Positions 1 to 7,397 of a stretch of 7,992 nt of DNA are shown here, piece after piece. This stretch comes from Sideroxydans sp. (GTDB taxonomy: Bacteria; Pseudomonadota; Gammaproteobacteria; Burkholderiales; Gallionellaceae), in contig JAGVFD010000200.1 of the NCBI GenBank assembly GCA_020057805.1, positions 1 through 7,992 of the forward strand, in the 5' to 3' direction. The number at the start of each line of letters is the position of its first letter. The first letter of the stretch is position 1. The position numbers and the translations under genes were made by a program. The notes beneath the pieces were generated by a model. It was not told the origin of the DNA. It worked only from the letters and a program-made list of their open reading frames with translations, and did not search any database.

Positions 1-1
1 A

Positions 2-571
2 GGTGAATGGAGCTTGTTGGGCATTGCCTTGACTTCTTTTTTGTTTGCGACCTTGCTGCCTGCTGCCCTCATTACCCGCGCACTGCTTGGCTCATTCGCT
101 TGGGTGCTTAAAAAGCTCACGCGCAAATTTGCACTGCCCGCACTCGCCCCCACCTCCAGCGCGTTGCTGCTCATTCCCGCCGCCTTACTCGGCCTGCTCG
201 GTAGCAGTGCATGGGCCACGCAATTATTCTGGCTCACTTGGGCGGCCCCGCTATTGCTCCTGCTGGCTTTGCAACTGCTGTGGCACGAAAGCACTATCTT
301 CGCGGGACTAAACGCGGGCGATTGGAGTCGCGTGGTATGCGCAGCCCTATCAGGATTGCTCGTAGGCAACCTAGCCTATGGCGTATTCCAACTCACGGGC
401 GGCAATCTTTTAACGCTGCTGCCACACACGCTGTTTAACCAACTCGGCTTCATCCTTTATGGACTGTTAAGCCTACAACTGGGTGATGTCATCGCCGAAT
501 TTTGGCGCGGAAAAACGCGCACGCTTCCTTCTCGCAAGAAAAAATTTCCAATTCCTGTCGTGGTCAAATAA
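2..571 (+). CDS. Unrecognised integral membrane protein, probably 5'-truncated by the window edge
   Basis: I do not recognise this protein. The reading frame is open to the window edge (codons for G-E-W-S precede the first possible start), so the gene probably begins upstream. A TTG at 14 preceded by AGGTGA at 1-6 is a possible but weaker start and would give 185 residues. Counting from that TTG, the product is very rich in Leu and Ala, with about five hydrophobic stretches: residues 1-25, 49-68, 71-90, 107-127 and 132-164. The C-terminus is short and basic (RGKTRTLPSRKKK), which by the positive-inside rule suggests a cytoplasmic tail. No catalytic motif is visible. The stop codon TAA directly abuts the pyrD start with no intervening base, so the two are probably cotranscribed. 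An inner-membrane location is inferred; the function is unknown. Confidence 0.7.
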   Translation, partial: GEWSLLGIALTSFLFATLLPAALITRALLGSFAWVLKKLTRKFALPALAPTSSALLLIPAALLGLLGSSAWATQLFWLTWAAPLLLLLALQLLWHESTIFAGLNAGDWSRVVCAALSGLLVGNLAYGVFQLTGGNLLTLLPHTLFNQLGFILYGLLSLQLGDVIAEFWRGKTRTLPSRKKKFPIPVVVK

Positions 572-1591
572 ATGAATCCCTACAACTTACTCCGCCCTGC
601 CTTGTTCACCCTCGATCCCGAGACCGCGCACGATGCCACGCTCACCTCGCTCAACACGGCTTACTGCCTCGGCCTATCCCGCTTAATTGCACAACCCAAG
701 GCTGATCCGCGCACGGTAATGGGAATTACTTTCCCCAACCCCGTGGGGCTCGCTGCGGGTCTAGATAAAAATGGTGATTGCATTAACGGTCTAGCAGCAC
801 TGGGCTTTGGCTTCATCGAAATCGGCACCATCACTCCGCGCCCACAGCCTGGCAACCCGCGTCCGCGCCTGTTCCGCTTGCCTGCCGCTCACGCCATTAT
901 CAATCGCATGGGATTCAACAACGACGGCGTAGAGGCGCTGGTGGCCAATGTCGAGCGCGCACAATTCAAAGGCGTGCTGGGCATCAACATCGGCAAAAAT
1001 GCAGTGACCCCTATTGAAAACGCAGCGGACGATTACCTCATTTGCCTGCGCAAAGTGTATGCCCACGCCAGCTACGTCACGGTGAACATCTCCTCCCCTA
1101 ACACCAAAAATCTGCGCCAACTACAAGGCGGCGATGAGCTGGATGCCTTGCTCTCCCAACTCAAAACCGAGCAAGAAAAATTGGCACAGCAACACGCAAA
1201 ATACGTACCCCTCGCACTCAAAATTGCCCCCGATTTAGATAGCGAACAAATCAAACAAATCGCCAGTCTGCTCATCAAACACCGCATCGACGGCGTCATT
1301 GCCAGCAACACCACCTTATCGCGTGAAGGCGTAGAAACCTTGGTACATGGCAGCGAAACTGGCGGCTTAAGTGGCGCGCCCGTGCGCGACAAATCCACCG
1401 CCGTCATTCGCGCCCTCGCCACCGAATTACAAGGCGCACTCCCCATCATCGGCGTAGGCGGCATCCTCAACGGCGCCGATGCACTAGAAAAAATGCAGGC
1501 CGGCGCATCTCTCGTACAAATTTACAGCGGCTTAATTTATCGGGGCCAAGGCTTAATCACGGAGTGTGCGGCAGCGCTCAAAGCAAAATAA
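572..1591 (+). CDS. pyrD: Dihydroorotate dehydrogenase (quinone), class 2
   Basis: This FMN enzyme oxidises dihydroorotate to orotate and passes the electrons to membrane quinone, the fourth step of de novo pyrimidine synthesis. It acts at the inner face of the cytoplasmic membrane. The 339 residues match the usual length of about 336. The N-terminal segment (1-45) is the helical membrane-docking and quinone-access part that marks class 2. The barrel shows [13 protein letters not shown] (56-68), [20 protein letters not shown] (80-99), NRMGFNNDG (111-119), [12 protein letters not shown] (171-182) with Ser175 as the expected catalytic base, LKIAPD with Lys217, SNTT (245-248), GGLSG (264-268) and the phosphate-binding GVGGI (294-298). 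The ATG at 572 fits the conserved N-terminus although no clear Shine-Dalgarno precedes it. Translation is probably coupled to the abutting upstream gene. Identification is secure. Confidence 0.97.
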   Translation: MNPYNLLRPALFTLDPETAHDATLTSLNTAYCLGLSRLIAQPKADPRTVMGITFPNPVGLAAGLDKNGDCINGLAALGFGFIEIGTITPRPQPGNPRPRLFRLPAAHAIINRMGFNNDGVEALVANVERAQFKGVLGINIGKNAVTPIENAADDYLICLRKVYAHASYVTVNISSPNTKNLRQLQGGDELDALLSQLKTEQEKLAQQHAKYVPLALKIAPDLDSEQIKQIASLLIKHRIDGVIASNTTLSREGVETLVHGSETGGLSGAPVRDKSTAVIRALATELQGALPIIGVGGILNGADALEKMQAGASLVQIYSGLIYRGQGLITECAAALKAK

Positions 1592-1622
1592 TGGCGCAAG
1601 GGAAGGACTGATTAAATCCGAA

Positions 1623-1693
1623 TGTGGGAGGCCGATTTATCAGGCGATGACTCTTTCAATAAAAACAATCGCCCAATAAATCGGCCTCCCACA
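1623..1693. repeat. REP-like long inverted repeat between convergent genes
   Basis: The arms 1623-1640 (TGTGGGAGGCCGATTTAT) and 1676-1693 are perfect reverse complements over 18 bp. After a 2-nt mismatch on each side, a further 6 bp pair (GGCGAT at 1643-1648 with ATCGCC at 1668-1673), leaving a 19-nt loop. The GTGGGAGG-type outer arm recalls the repetitive extragenic palindromes known in pseudomonads and other proteobacteria. The element lies between the converging ends of pyrD and the - strand gene, so it may stop transcription from both sides or protect transcript 3' ends. No T-tract follows on either strand, so it is not a textbook intrinsic terminator. That it recurs elsewhere in the genome is an inference; there is one copy in this window. 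Confidence 0.8.
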
Positions 1694-1712
1694 AATCAGC
1701 GCGCCTCAAAAT

Positions 1713-2063
1713 TTACAAAAACAAACTGTTCTGCACAGGCTCACGCCCCACTTTACTTAACGCTTCGAGTGCTAGGCGCGCGCCATCGGTAATGCCGTGC
1801 TGCTTACCCAGTTCCATCAATTTTGCCACCGCAGATTCAAACGGATAGTCCGCATCTACCCATTCTTCCACCAGTTCTTTAGCGGTGTGTTTGGTTAGCT
1901 TCAACATGCCCGACTTCACCCGCACCAGTTGCGCCGAGGTTCTGCCGCGCTTGACCACAATCGCCATGTGCCGATGTCGATCCATTAACACCTGTCCACA
2001 AGTGACGTGCAGAGTGGGGGCGATGAAGTCAACAGTGTGGTAATCAGTGAGGTCTTTGGACAT
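1713..2063 (-). CDS. Small conserved-looking protein of unknown function
   Basis: I do not recognise this 116-residue protein. It is soluble-looking, with no signal peptide or membrane segment. Residues 13-60 are rich in beta-forming residues and basic positions (for example MDRHRHMAIVVKRGRTSA at 27-44), consistent with a small beta domain. Residues 61-105 look helical (AKELVEEWV, ESAVAKLMELGKQHG, ARLALEAL). It is the only gene on the - strand, convergent with pyrD and divergent from rsxA, so it is a separate transcription unit. The ATG at 2063 is the best start, but the nearest Shine-Dalgarno-like AGGA is 14 nt upstream, which is weak; Met27 would be an alternative. It is called coding because the frame fills a gap no other gene explains and the composition is protein-like. 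A role in nucleic-acid binding cannot be claimed. Confidence 0.65.
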   Translation of the reverse strand: MSKDLTDYHTVDFIAPTLHVTCGQVLMDRHRHMAIVVKRGRTSAQLVRVKSGMLKLTKHTAKELVEEWVDADYPFESAVAKLMELGKQHGITDGARLALEALSKVGREPVQNSLFL

Positions 2064-2161
2064 GGGAAAGAGAACATTCCTGTATTTTTTAGCGGGGTGT
2101 GTCGCGCCATAATTTTATGTCAGCGTCCGCCACCATACCCAACATTGCGCATATCTATATT

Positions 2162-2180
2162 CCATCAATGCGGTTGATGG
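2162..2180. promoter_or_regulatory. Perfect palindrome overlapping the rsx -35 element (possible operator)
   Basis: CCATCAA (2162-2168) and TTGATGG (2174-2180) are exact reverse complements separated by TGCGG. The right arm contains the putative -35 hexamer of the rsx operon, so a dimeric regulator bound here would block or alter promoter use. The half-sites face the opposite way from the FNR consensus (TTGAT-N4-ATCAA), so this is not an FNR box. It could also form a small hairpin if transcribed from further upstream. Its role as an operator is inference. Confidence 0.4.
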
Positions 2181-2203
2181 GTGGGGGCGATTCAGCGGAT
2201 AAT
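2174..2203 (+). promoter_or_regulatory. Putative sigma70-type promoter of the rsx operon
   Basis: TTGATG (2174-2179, four matches to TTGACA) is followed after 18 bp by GATAAT (2198-2203, five matches to TATAAT). This would start transcription near 2210, giving a leader of about 20 nt that contains the rsxA ribosome binding site. It is the best pair I can find in the divergent intergenic region. It has not been scored against a model. Confidence 0.5.
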
Positions 2204-2214
2204 CGCGCCCTTCT

Positions 2215-2219
2215 AGGAG
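2215..2219 (+). promoter_or_regulatory. Ribosome binding site fixing the rsxA start
   Basis: AGGAG lies 10 nt before the ATG at 2230. An in-frame TTG at 2221 is only one base away from this site and is therefore an implausible start, which decides in favour of 2230. Confidence 0.7.
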
Positions 2220-2229
2220 TTTGAGCGGT

Positions 2230-2805
2230 ATGACGGATTATTTACTCATCATTGTTGGTACGGTGTTTGTGAACAACATCGTGATGGTCAAAATTCTTGG
2301 CCTGTGTCCCTTCATGGGCGTTTCCAAAAAATTGGAGGCGGCTATCGGCATGGGAGCAGCCACCACTTTTGTGCTCACGCTGGGTTCGGGTGCTAGCTAC
2401 CTCATCCAACATTACCTACTCGGCCCTGAATTAGCCTACCTCACCACACTGTCATTCATCGTGGTCATCGCAGGCATTGTGCAGTTCACCGAGATGGCAA
2501 TTAAAAAGACCAGCCCTGACCTATACCAAATTCTTGGCATTTACCTGCCTCTTATCACCACCAACTGCGCAGTGCTAGGTATTCCCCTGTTGAATGTGCA
2601 AGCCGAGCATGACTTTATGGAGTCATTACTATTCGGTTTCGGCGGCGCAGTCGGCTTCACGATGGTGATGGTTCTATTCGCAGGCATTCGCGAACGCCTC
2701 GATGGCGCCGATGTACCTGCCATCTTCAAAGGTTCGGCTATCGCTTTCATCACAGCAGGACTCATGAGTCTTTCATTTATGGGATTCTCGGGGCTGGTGA
2801 AATGA
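2230..2805 (+). CDS. rsxA: Rsx/Rnf electron transport complex subunit A
   Basis: RsxA (RnfA) is an integral inner-membrane subunit of the ion-coupled NADH:ferredoxin oxidoreductase complex, related to NqrE. The 191-residue product begins [16 protein letters not shown] and carries the family landmarks [16 protein letters not shown] (21-36), VQFTEM (84-89), [12 protein letters not shown] (106-117) and [15 protein letters not shown] (174-188). About six hydrophobic segments are visible. Cys26 and Cys113 sit in the two symmetry-related motifs that, together with the matching pair in RsxE, are known in this family to hold an iron-sulfur centre within the membrane. The length matches the E. coli protein (193). 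It is the first gene of the operon, and its TGA overlaps the rsxB start as ATGA. The start at 2230 is chosen from the ribosome binding site and the conserved N-terminus. Identification is secure. Confidence 0.96.
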   Translation: MTDYLLIIVGTVFVNNIVMVKILGLCPFMGVSKKLEAAIGMGAATTFVLTLGSGASYLIQHYLLGPELAYLTTLSFIVVIAGIVQFTEMAIKKTSPDLYQILGIYLPLITTNCAVLGIPLLNVQAEHDFMESLLFGFGGAVGFTMVMVLFAGIRERLDGADVPAIFKGSAIAFITAGLMSLSFMGFSGLVK

Positions 2806-3353
2806 TTTCTGCGTTGTGGGTGATGATCGGCATTTCGTTGCTGCTCGGCACCGTATTGGGCTACTCCGCCCTCAAATTCAAAGTTGAAGGTAATCCACTC
2901 GCCGAGAAAATTGATGCCGTGTTGCCGCAGACACAGTGCGGACAATGCGGCTTTCCTGGTTGCAAACCTTATGCAGAAGCCATCGCCAAGGGCGAAGTGG
3001 GCATCAACAAATGTCCGCCCGGCGGCGAAGAAGGCATTCAGAAACTAGCTGATTTACTGGGCGTCGAGTTTCAACCGTTTGGCGAAGGTGCTGCGCCCAA
3101 AGCCAAAGCGCTTGCCTTTATTGATGAACAAACCTGCATCGGTTGCACCTTATGCATTCAGGCTTGTCCCGTGGATGCCATTGTGGGCGCAGCAAAACAG
3201 ATGCACACCATCATCTCGTCTGAATGCACGGGCTGTGAACTGTGTTTGCCACCGTGCCCTGTCGATTGCATCAGCATGAATCAAGTTGGGGAAGATATTG
3301 GAAGCTGGAAGTGGCAGCACCCCGTCATCATTCCCATCAAAATCGCAGCATGA
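2802..3353 (+). CDS. rsxB: Rsx/Rnf electron transport complex subunit B (ferredoxin-like)
   Basis: RsxB (RnfB) is the iron-sulfur subunit that exchanges electrons with soluble ferredoxin or other carriers. The 183-residue protein has one N-terminal membrane anchor (about 3-22). It is followed by a cluster-binding domain with CGQCGFPGC (Cys46, 49, 54) and Cys71 in NKCPPGG. Next come two 4Fe-4S ferredoxin motifs: [12 protein letters not shown] (Cys112, 115, 118, 122) and [12 protein letters not shown] (Cys142, 145, 148, 152). All twelve ligands are present. The C-terminal [14 protein letters not shown] matches the family end; the protein is a little shorter than in E. coli (192). The start overlaps the rsxA stop (ATGA) and the end overlaps the rsxC start in the same way. 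The upstream GGGGCTGG is a poor ribosome binding site, so coupled translation is likely. Confidence 0.96.
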   Translation: MISALWVMIGISLLLGTVLGYSALKFKVEGNPLAEKIDAVLPQTQCGQCGFPGCKPYAEAIAKGEVGINKCPPGGEEGIQKLADLLGVEFQPFGEGAAPKAKALAFIDEQTCIGCTLCIQACPVDAIVGAAKQMHTIISSECTGCELCLPPCPVDCISMNQVGEDIGSWKWQHPVIIPIKIAA

Positions 3354-5014
3354 GGACTCTATTTTCTTTCCACGGTGGTGTGCATCCCGCAACGCATAAG
3401 GCGGAATCAACCCGCACGCCGATTACCCGCGCTGCCATCCCTTCCAAGCTGGTGATTCCCCTGTGGCAACACGTGGGCAATCGCTCTGTGCCAATCGTGC
3501 AAGTGGGCGACCACGTGCTCAAGGGGCAAAAGATAGGCCGTCCAGAAGGCAAGCTTTCGAGTGCGGTACACGCCTCCACGTCGGGCACAGTGAGCGCCAT
3601 TGATATGCAGTTGGTGGCGCATCATTCTGGCTTGCCCGATTTGTGCGTCACGCTGATTCCCGATGGCAAGGATGAGTGGGTCACACATGCTGGTGTGGAC
3701 ATCGCACACACTGCCCCTGCCGAATTACGCCATCTGCTGCGCAAAGCGGGCGTGGTGGGTTTAGGTGGCGCAGTATTCCCCAGCGACCTTAAAACTGACG
3801 CGCACCATCACCAGATGAGAACCTTGGTGATCAATGGTGCCGAGTGCGAACCCTACATCACCTGCGATGACATGCTCATGCGTGAACGTGCGCTAGACAT
3901 TCTGCACGGCGCTGAATTGTTGCGCGAATTGCTACAGGCAGAAGAAGTGCTCATCGGCATTGAGGACAACAAGCCCGAAGCGATTGCAGCGATGCAACTC
4001 GCTGTCACGCAAGCGGGCTATCGCAAGATGGAAGTACTGTCCGTGCCGACCGTGTATCCCAGCGGTGGAGCAAAACAGTTGATTCGCATCCTCACAGGCA
4101 TTGAAGTGGCCGCAGGTGTGCGTTCCACCGAAAAGGGCGTGCAGTGCTTCAACGTGGCCACAGCTTACAGTGCTTGGCGCGCATTGGCACACGGAGAACC
4201 CTTGCTCTCTCGCATCATCACAGTGACCGGCAATGTGAGCCATGCGCAAAATTTTGAGGTTCTGATTGGCACACCGCTGAACGAATTGGTCGCCCTCGCG
4301 GGTAGCCAGCCCGACACCACTCGCCACATCATGGGCGGGCCGATGATGGGTGTCGACTTGCCCTCGGGTACGGTGAGCGTCACCAAGGCGACCAACTGCA
4401 TCATCGCGTCATCACCCAAATTATTTCCCCCACCCGCGCCTGCTTTGCCGTGCATTCGCTGCGTCCGTTGCGCAGATGTGTGTCCCGCCGATTTGCAGCC
4501 GCAGGATTTATATTGGTTCGCCAAATCAAATAATTTTGGTAAGGCGCAAGAATTTAATCTGGCCGATTGCATCGAGTGTGGAGCTTGCGCCTATGTGTGC
4601 CCAAGCAACATTCCACTGGTGCAGTATTACCGTTATGCCAAGAGCGAAATACATGCACGTTCAGTCGAAAAGCTAGCCGCAGATAAAGCGCGTGAACGGC
4701 ATGATTATCGTCAGTTCCGTATCGAGCGCGAGAAGACAGAGAAGGCGCAACGCTTGGCACAAAAAGAACGCGATGCGGCAGCCGCAAAAGCCTCGTTCGA
4801 TGCCAACTTGGCTGCCACTGAAAATGCGCAACAGCAAACGATTAATGAGGCCATTGAGCGCGCCAAAGCACAAGCCGTCGGCACGCATGCGCTAAACACC
4901 GAGGCGCTCACCCCAGAGCAACTCGCAAAAATTGCCGCCGTTGATGCGCGTCGCGCCAAGCTGCACGAACTCGCCGCCAATGCGGGCGCCGATGACGAGC
5001 CGCCTAAATCTTGA
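3350..5014 (+). CDS. rsxC: Rsx/Rnf electron transport complex subunit C (NADH-binding)
   Basis: RsxC (RnfC) is the peripheral cytoplasmic subunit that takes electrons from NADH via FMN. The 554 residues show FHGGVHP (7-13), a barrel-sandwich region ending [12 protein letters not shown] (73-84), the nucleotide and flavin region [12 protein letters not shown] (137-148) with [11 protein letters not shown] (161-171), [10 protein letters not shown] (202-211) and YPSGGAKQL (236-244). Two 4Fe-4S motifs follow: [12 protein letters not shown] (Cys368, 371, 374, 378) and [12 protein letters not shown] (Cys407, 410, 413, 417). Residues 430-554 are a charged, Ala-rich, probably coiled-coil tail, much shorter than in E. 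coli RsxC (about 740 in total). The frame stays open upstream to a GTG at 3242, inside rsxB. The ATG at 3350 is chosen because it forms an ATGA overlap with the rsxB stop and gives the family N-terminus. No Shine-Dalgarno is seen, so coupling to rsxB is inferred. Confidence 0.96.
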   Translation: MRTLFSFHGGVHPATHKAESTRTPITRAAIPSKLVIPLWQHVGNRSVPIVQVGDHVLKGQKIGRPEGKLSSAVHASTSGTVSAIDMQLVAHHSGLPDLCVTLIPDGKDEWVTHAGVDIAHTAPAELRHLLRKAGVVGLGGAVFPSDLKTDAHHHQMRTLVINGAECEPYITCDDMLMRERALDILHGAELLRELLQAEEVLIGIEDNKPEAIAAMQLAVTQAGYRKMEVLSVPTVYPSGGAKQLIRILTGIEVAAGVRSTEKGVQCFNVATAYSAWRALAHGEPLLSRIITVTGNVSHAQNFEVLIGTPLNELVALAGSQPDTTRHIMGGPMMGVDLPSGTVSVTKATNCIIASSPKLFPPPAPALPCIRCVRCADVCPADLQPQDLYWFAKSNNFGKAQEFNLADCIECGACAYVCPSNIPLVQYYRYAKSEIHARSVEKLAADKARERHDYRQFRIEREKTEKAQRLAQKERDAAAAKASFDANLAATENAQQQTINEAIERAKAQAVGTHALNTEALTPEQLAKIAAVDARRAKLHELAANAGADDEPPKS

Positions 5015-5029
5015 GAAGGTCTAGATAAA

Positions 5030-6058
5030 ATGTTCAGCTCCCCCTTCATCACCCAACCCAACAGCGTCAGCCAAATTATGCTGCGCGTGTTGTTGGCGCT
5101 CATTCCTGGTATCGCCTTATACGTGTGGTATTTCGGCCCAGCGATTTTGGTGTCGATTACGCTCGCTTCGATCACCGCACTCGCCACCGAAGCGGCGATG
5201 CTCAAACTACGCAAGCGCCCGATCAAACCGTTTATCTCCGACAACACCGCTCTGCTTACCGCATGGTTGTTGGCGCTATCCATTCCGCCATTAGCACCGT
5301 GGTGGTTGATTGTGGTGGGCACGGCATTCGCCATCGCCGTCTCTAAACATCTGTACGGCGGGCTGGGCAGCAACCCTTTCAACCCCGCAATGATTGGCTA
5401 TGCGGTGCTGATTATTTCTTTCCCCGTGCACATGACGCACTGGCTAACACCGCACGCAATGAGCGGTGTCGAGCTGTCCTTCATCGAACAACTTAACTAC
5501 ATCTTCAACGGCGTGCTGCCCAATCATCTGACGCTAGATGCCATCACCATGGCGACCGCACTGGACACGATGAAAACGCAGTTGCATCTCGGCTTGTCTG
5601 TCACCGACATCCGCGATATGCCTATCTATGGTCACCTTGCGGGTAAGGGGAGCGAGATCGTCGCTATCGGTTTCGCTATCGGCGGTCTCTACTTAATTTT
5701 GACGCGCATCATCACTTGGCATTTGCCTGTTGCCTACCTTGCCGCACTGTTCGCCACCGCAGGGATATTCCATCTGGTCGATCCTCAACATTACGTCACA
5801 CCGCTATTCCACTGGTTCTCTGGTGCGGCGATGATTGGTGCGTTCTTCATTCTCACCGACCCCGTCACCTCGCCCACCACGGTGAAGGGCAAATTTATTT
5901 TTGCGATTGGCGCAGGCGTTCTCACTTACCTCATTCGCGCCTTCGGCGGATTTCCTGATGGCATGGCGTTCGCCACTTTGTTGATGAACATCTGCGTGCC
6001 ACTAATTGATGCCTACACACAACCCAAGGTGTTCGGTAAGAAGGGAGCGGGCAAATGA
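5030..6058 (+). CDS. rsxD: Rsx/Rnf electron transport complex subunit D (covalent FMN, membrane)
   Basis: RsxD (RnfD), related to NqrB, is a multi-spanning membrane subunit that carries covalently bound FMN and takes part in ion translocation. The 342 residues (E. coli about 352) contain around nine to ten hydrophobic segments. Family motifs are visible: FISDNTALLTAWLLALSIPP (68-87), KHLYGGLGSNPFNPAMIGY (106-124), FFILTDPVTSPTT (272-284) and GGFPDGMAFATLLMN (306-320). The flavinylation motif is DAITMATAL (170-178), with Thr176 the likely FMN attachment site; its Asp170 is conserved, although the residue after the Thr is Ala where Pro is common. GAGAAGG at 5013-5019 gives a ribosome binding site 10 nt before the ATG. 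This is the only junction of the operon without an overlap (15 nt gap after rsxC). The end overlaps rsxG by ATGA. Confidence 0.96.
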   Translation: MFSSPFITQPNSVSQIMLRVLLALIPGIALYVWYFGPAILVSITLASITALATEAAMLKLRKRPIKPFISDNTALLTAWLLALSIPPLAPWWLIVVGTAFAIAVSKHLYGGLGSNPFNPAMIGYAVLIISFPVHMTHWLTPHAMSGVELSFIEQLNYIFNGVLPNHLTLDAITMATALDTMKTQLHLGLSVTDIRDMPIYGHLAGKGSEIVAIGFAIGGLYLILTRIITWHLPVAYLAALFATAGIFHLVDPQHYVTPLFHWFSGAAMIGAFFILTDPVTSPTTVKGKFIFAIGAGVLTYLIRAFGGFPDGMAFATLLMNICVPLIDAYTQPKVFGKKGAGK

Positions 6059-6702
6059 AACGTATCGCGCGCTCCACCTTGCAAACCGCCGCCAATCTGA
6101 TCTTCTTTGCCGTTATCGCCACGGCTATTCTGGCTTCGGTCTTCTTTATGACGCATGACGCCATCGTAAAGAGTGAAGAAGCGGAAAAGATGAAGCTCAT
6201 CACGCAGATCGTGCCGACCACGCTGTTCGACAACGACATCCTTCAAGATAAGTTGGACATCGCGCCCAATCCCCTGTTGGGCACTGAAAATGCCACTGTT
6301 GCTTACCGTGCACGCCTCAAGGGTGAGCCCTCCGCTGTCGTATTGGAATCCATCGCGCCGGATGGTTACAGCGGCAAGATATTCCTCATCCTCGCCGTAC
6401 GCGCCAATGGTGAGTTGGCCGGGGTGCGGGTCGTGACACACAAAGAAACACCCGGACTGGGCGATTACATCGAACTACCGAAAGACCCTTGGATTAAAGG
6501 GTTCGATGGCAAATCACGCGAGGTGTACAAAGACGATGATTGGAAAGTGAAGAAGGATGGCGGTCAGTTCGCCTACATGGCAGGCGCGACCATCACCCCG
6601 CGCGCCATCGTCAAGGCAGTGAACAAGGCGCTCATCTACTATGCTGAAAATCGTGAAGCCTTATTTGCAGCCAGCGCACCCAAGCAGGAGGTGAAAAAAT
6701 GA
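6055..6702 (+). CDS. rsxG: Rsx/Rnf electron transport complex subunit G (covalent FMN)
   Basis: RsxG (RnfG), related to NqrC, has one N-terminal membrane helix (about 12-32) and a large periplasmic FMN-binding domain. FMN is normally attached through a phosphoester bond to a Thr by the transferase ApbE. The 215-residue protein shows [12 protein letters not shown] (104-115), the [12 protein letters not shown] stretch (129-140), WIKGF (146-150) and [15 protein letters not shown] (175-189), with Thr179 as the expected FMN site. The usual Asp three residues before the A/S/T-G-A-T core is Ala173 here. In the family forms I recall, the preceding sequence reads F-D-Q-F; here it is F-A-Y-M. The rest of the motif is intact. 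GGGAG at 6043-6047 serves as ribosome binding site 7 nt before the ATG, and the start overlaps the rsxD stop. Identification is secure; normal flavin loading is likely but not certain. Confidence 0.95.
   Translation: MKRIARSTLQTAANLIFFAVIATAILASVFFMTHDAIVKSEEAEKMKLITQIVPTTLFDNDILQDKLDIAPNPLLGTENATVAYRARLKGEPSAVVLESIAPDGYSGKIFLILAVRANGELAGVRVVTHKETPGLGDYIELPKDPWIKGFDGKSREVYKDDDWKVKKDGGQFAYMAGATITPRAIVKAVNKALIYYAENREALFAASAPKQEVKK
6686..6693 (+). promoter_or_regulatory. Strong ribosome binding site of rsxE
   Basis: AGGAGGTG is an extended match to the anti-Shine-Dalgarno sequence, with 7 nt between its GG and the rsxE ATG at 6699. It lies inside the last codons of rsxG and is the strongest such site in the operon, so rsxE need not depend only on coupled translation. 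Confidence 0.75.
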
Positions 6703-7397
6703 ACGTCAGTGAATTCAAAGAAATCTTTCACAACGGCATGTGGAAGCAGAATCCGGGCATCGTGCAGTTGCTCGGCCTATGTCCATTGCTGGCAGTAAGC
6801 AGTACTGTGGTGAATGGCGTGAGCCTTGGGCTCGCCACTGCCATCGTAATGGCATTGAGCGGAGCATCCATCGCACCTATCCGCAACTACGTTCCTAACG
6901 AGATCCGTATCCCCGTGTTCATTCTCATCATTGCGGTGCTGGTCACCGTGGTGCAATATCTGATGAATGCCTACATGTATGGGCTATACGTGGTGCTCGG
7001 CATCTTCATCCCGCTCATCGTCACCAACTGCATCGTATTGGCACGTGTCGAGGCCTTTGCCTCCAAAAACGGCGCGATGGCCTCGGCATGGGATGGCTTC
7101 TCCATGGGGCTGGGATTGACTGCCGTATTGGGTGTGTTGGGTGCATTCCGTGAAGTCATCGGCAAAGGCACGCTGTTCTCTGGTATTGATTTAGCACTAG
7201 GCGACATGGCGCAAGGTTGGGTACTGCATGTTGTACCTAACTATCACGGCTTCCTGCTCGCCATACTGCCACCCGGTGCGTTCATCGGTCTCGGCCTACT
7301 CATCGCAGGTAAGAACTGGCTAAACCTGCGCGCAGAAGCAAACGCACGCAACAAACCCGCCTCGACAGCGATGACGGGCGAGGTCGTACAAGGATGA
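6699..7397 (+). CDS. rsxE: Rsx/Rnf electron transport complex subunit E
   Basis: RsxE (RnfE), related to NqrD, is the integral membrane partner of RsxA; the two are homologous and inserted with opposite topology. The 232-residue protein (E. coli 231) has the motifs [20 protein letters not shown] (12-31), [19 protein letters not shown] (103-121), [11 protein letters not shown] (150-160) and [17 protein letters not shown] (191-207), with about six hydrophobic segments. Cys28 and Cys111 lie in the motifs matching Cys26 and Cys113 of RsxA, completing the set expected for the shared intramembrane iron-sulfur centre. The C-terminal 25 residues are polar and variable. The start overlaps the rsxG stop (ATGA) and the end overlaps the nth start in the same way. 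Identification is secure. Confidence 0.96.
   Translation: MNVSEFKEIFHNGMWKQNPGIVQLLGLCPLLAVSSTVVNGVSLGLATAIVMALSGASIAPIRNYVPNEIRIPVFILIIAVLVTVVQYLMNAYMYGLYVVLGIFIPLIVTNCIVLARVEAFASKNGAMASAWDGFSMGLGLTAVLGVLGAFREVIGKGTLFSGIDLALGDMAQGWVLHVVPNYHGFLLAILPPGAFIGLGLLIAGKNWLNLRAEANARNKPASTAMTGEVVQG

Noticed and set aside
1072..1470. A 132-codon open frame on the - strand within pyrD
   Set aside because: It is antisense to conserved pyrD sequence and its Cys/Ser-rich product has no protein-like pattern.
2156..2161. TATATT as an alternative -10 element for rsx
   Set aside because: No acceptable -35 hexamer lies 16-18 bp upstream; the region about 17 bp before it reads C-rich.
2162..2180. FNR box upstream of rsxA
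   Set aside because: The FNR consensus is TTGAT-N4-ATCAA; here the half-sites are in the reverse order (ATCAA then TTGAT) with a 5-nt spacer.
2221..2229. TTG at 2221 as the rsxA start
   Set aside because: It is one base from the AGGAG site, too close for initiation; ATG 2230 has proper spacing and the conserved MTDYLL N-terminus.
3242..3349. Upstream extension of rsxC to a GTG inside rsxB
   Set aside because: The extra 36 residues would overlap the rsxB ferredoxin motifs and do not belong to the family; the ATG at 3350 gives the expected N-terminus and an ATGA overlap.
2802..3353. Extra cysteine (Cys156) in the last RsxB ferredoxin motif as a novelty
   Set aside because: A cysteine in the same place (C-P-x-x-C-I) is also present in E. 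coli RsxB as I recall it, so it is normal for the family.
5018..5030. GGTCTAGATAAAA before rsxD, also present at 758-770 inside pyrD
   Set aside because: Two copies of 13 bp, one inside a conserved coding motif (GLDKNG region), look like coincidence rather than a repeat family.
4711..5382. A 223-codon open frame on the - strand across the rsxC-rsxD junction
   Set aside because: It lies wholly antisense to two securely identified genes, and its Ser/Ala/Arg-rich composition is typical of a shadow frame in this base composition.
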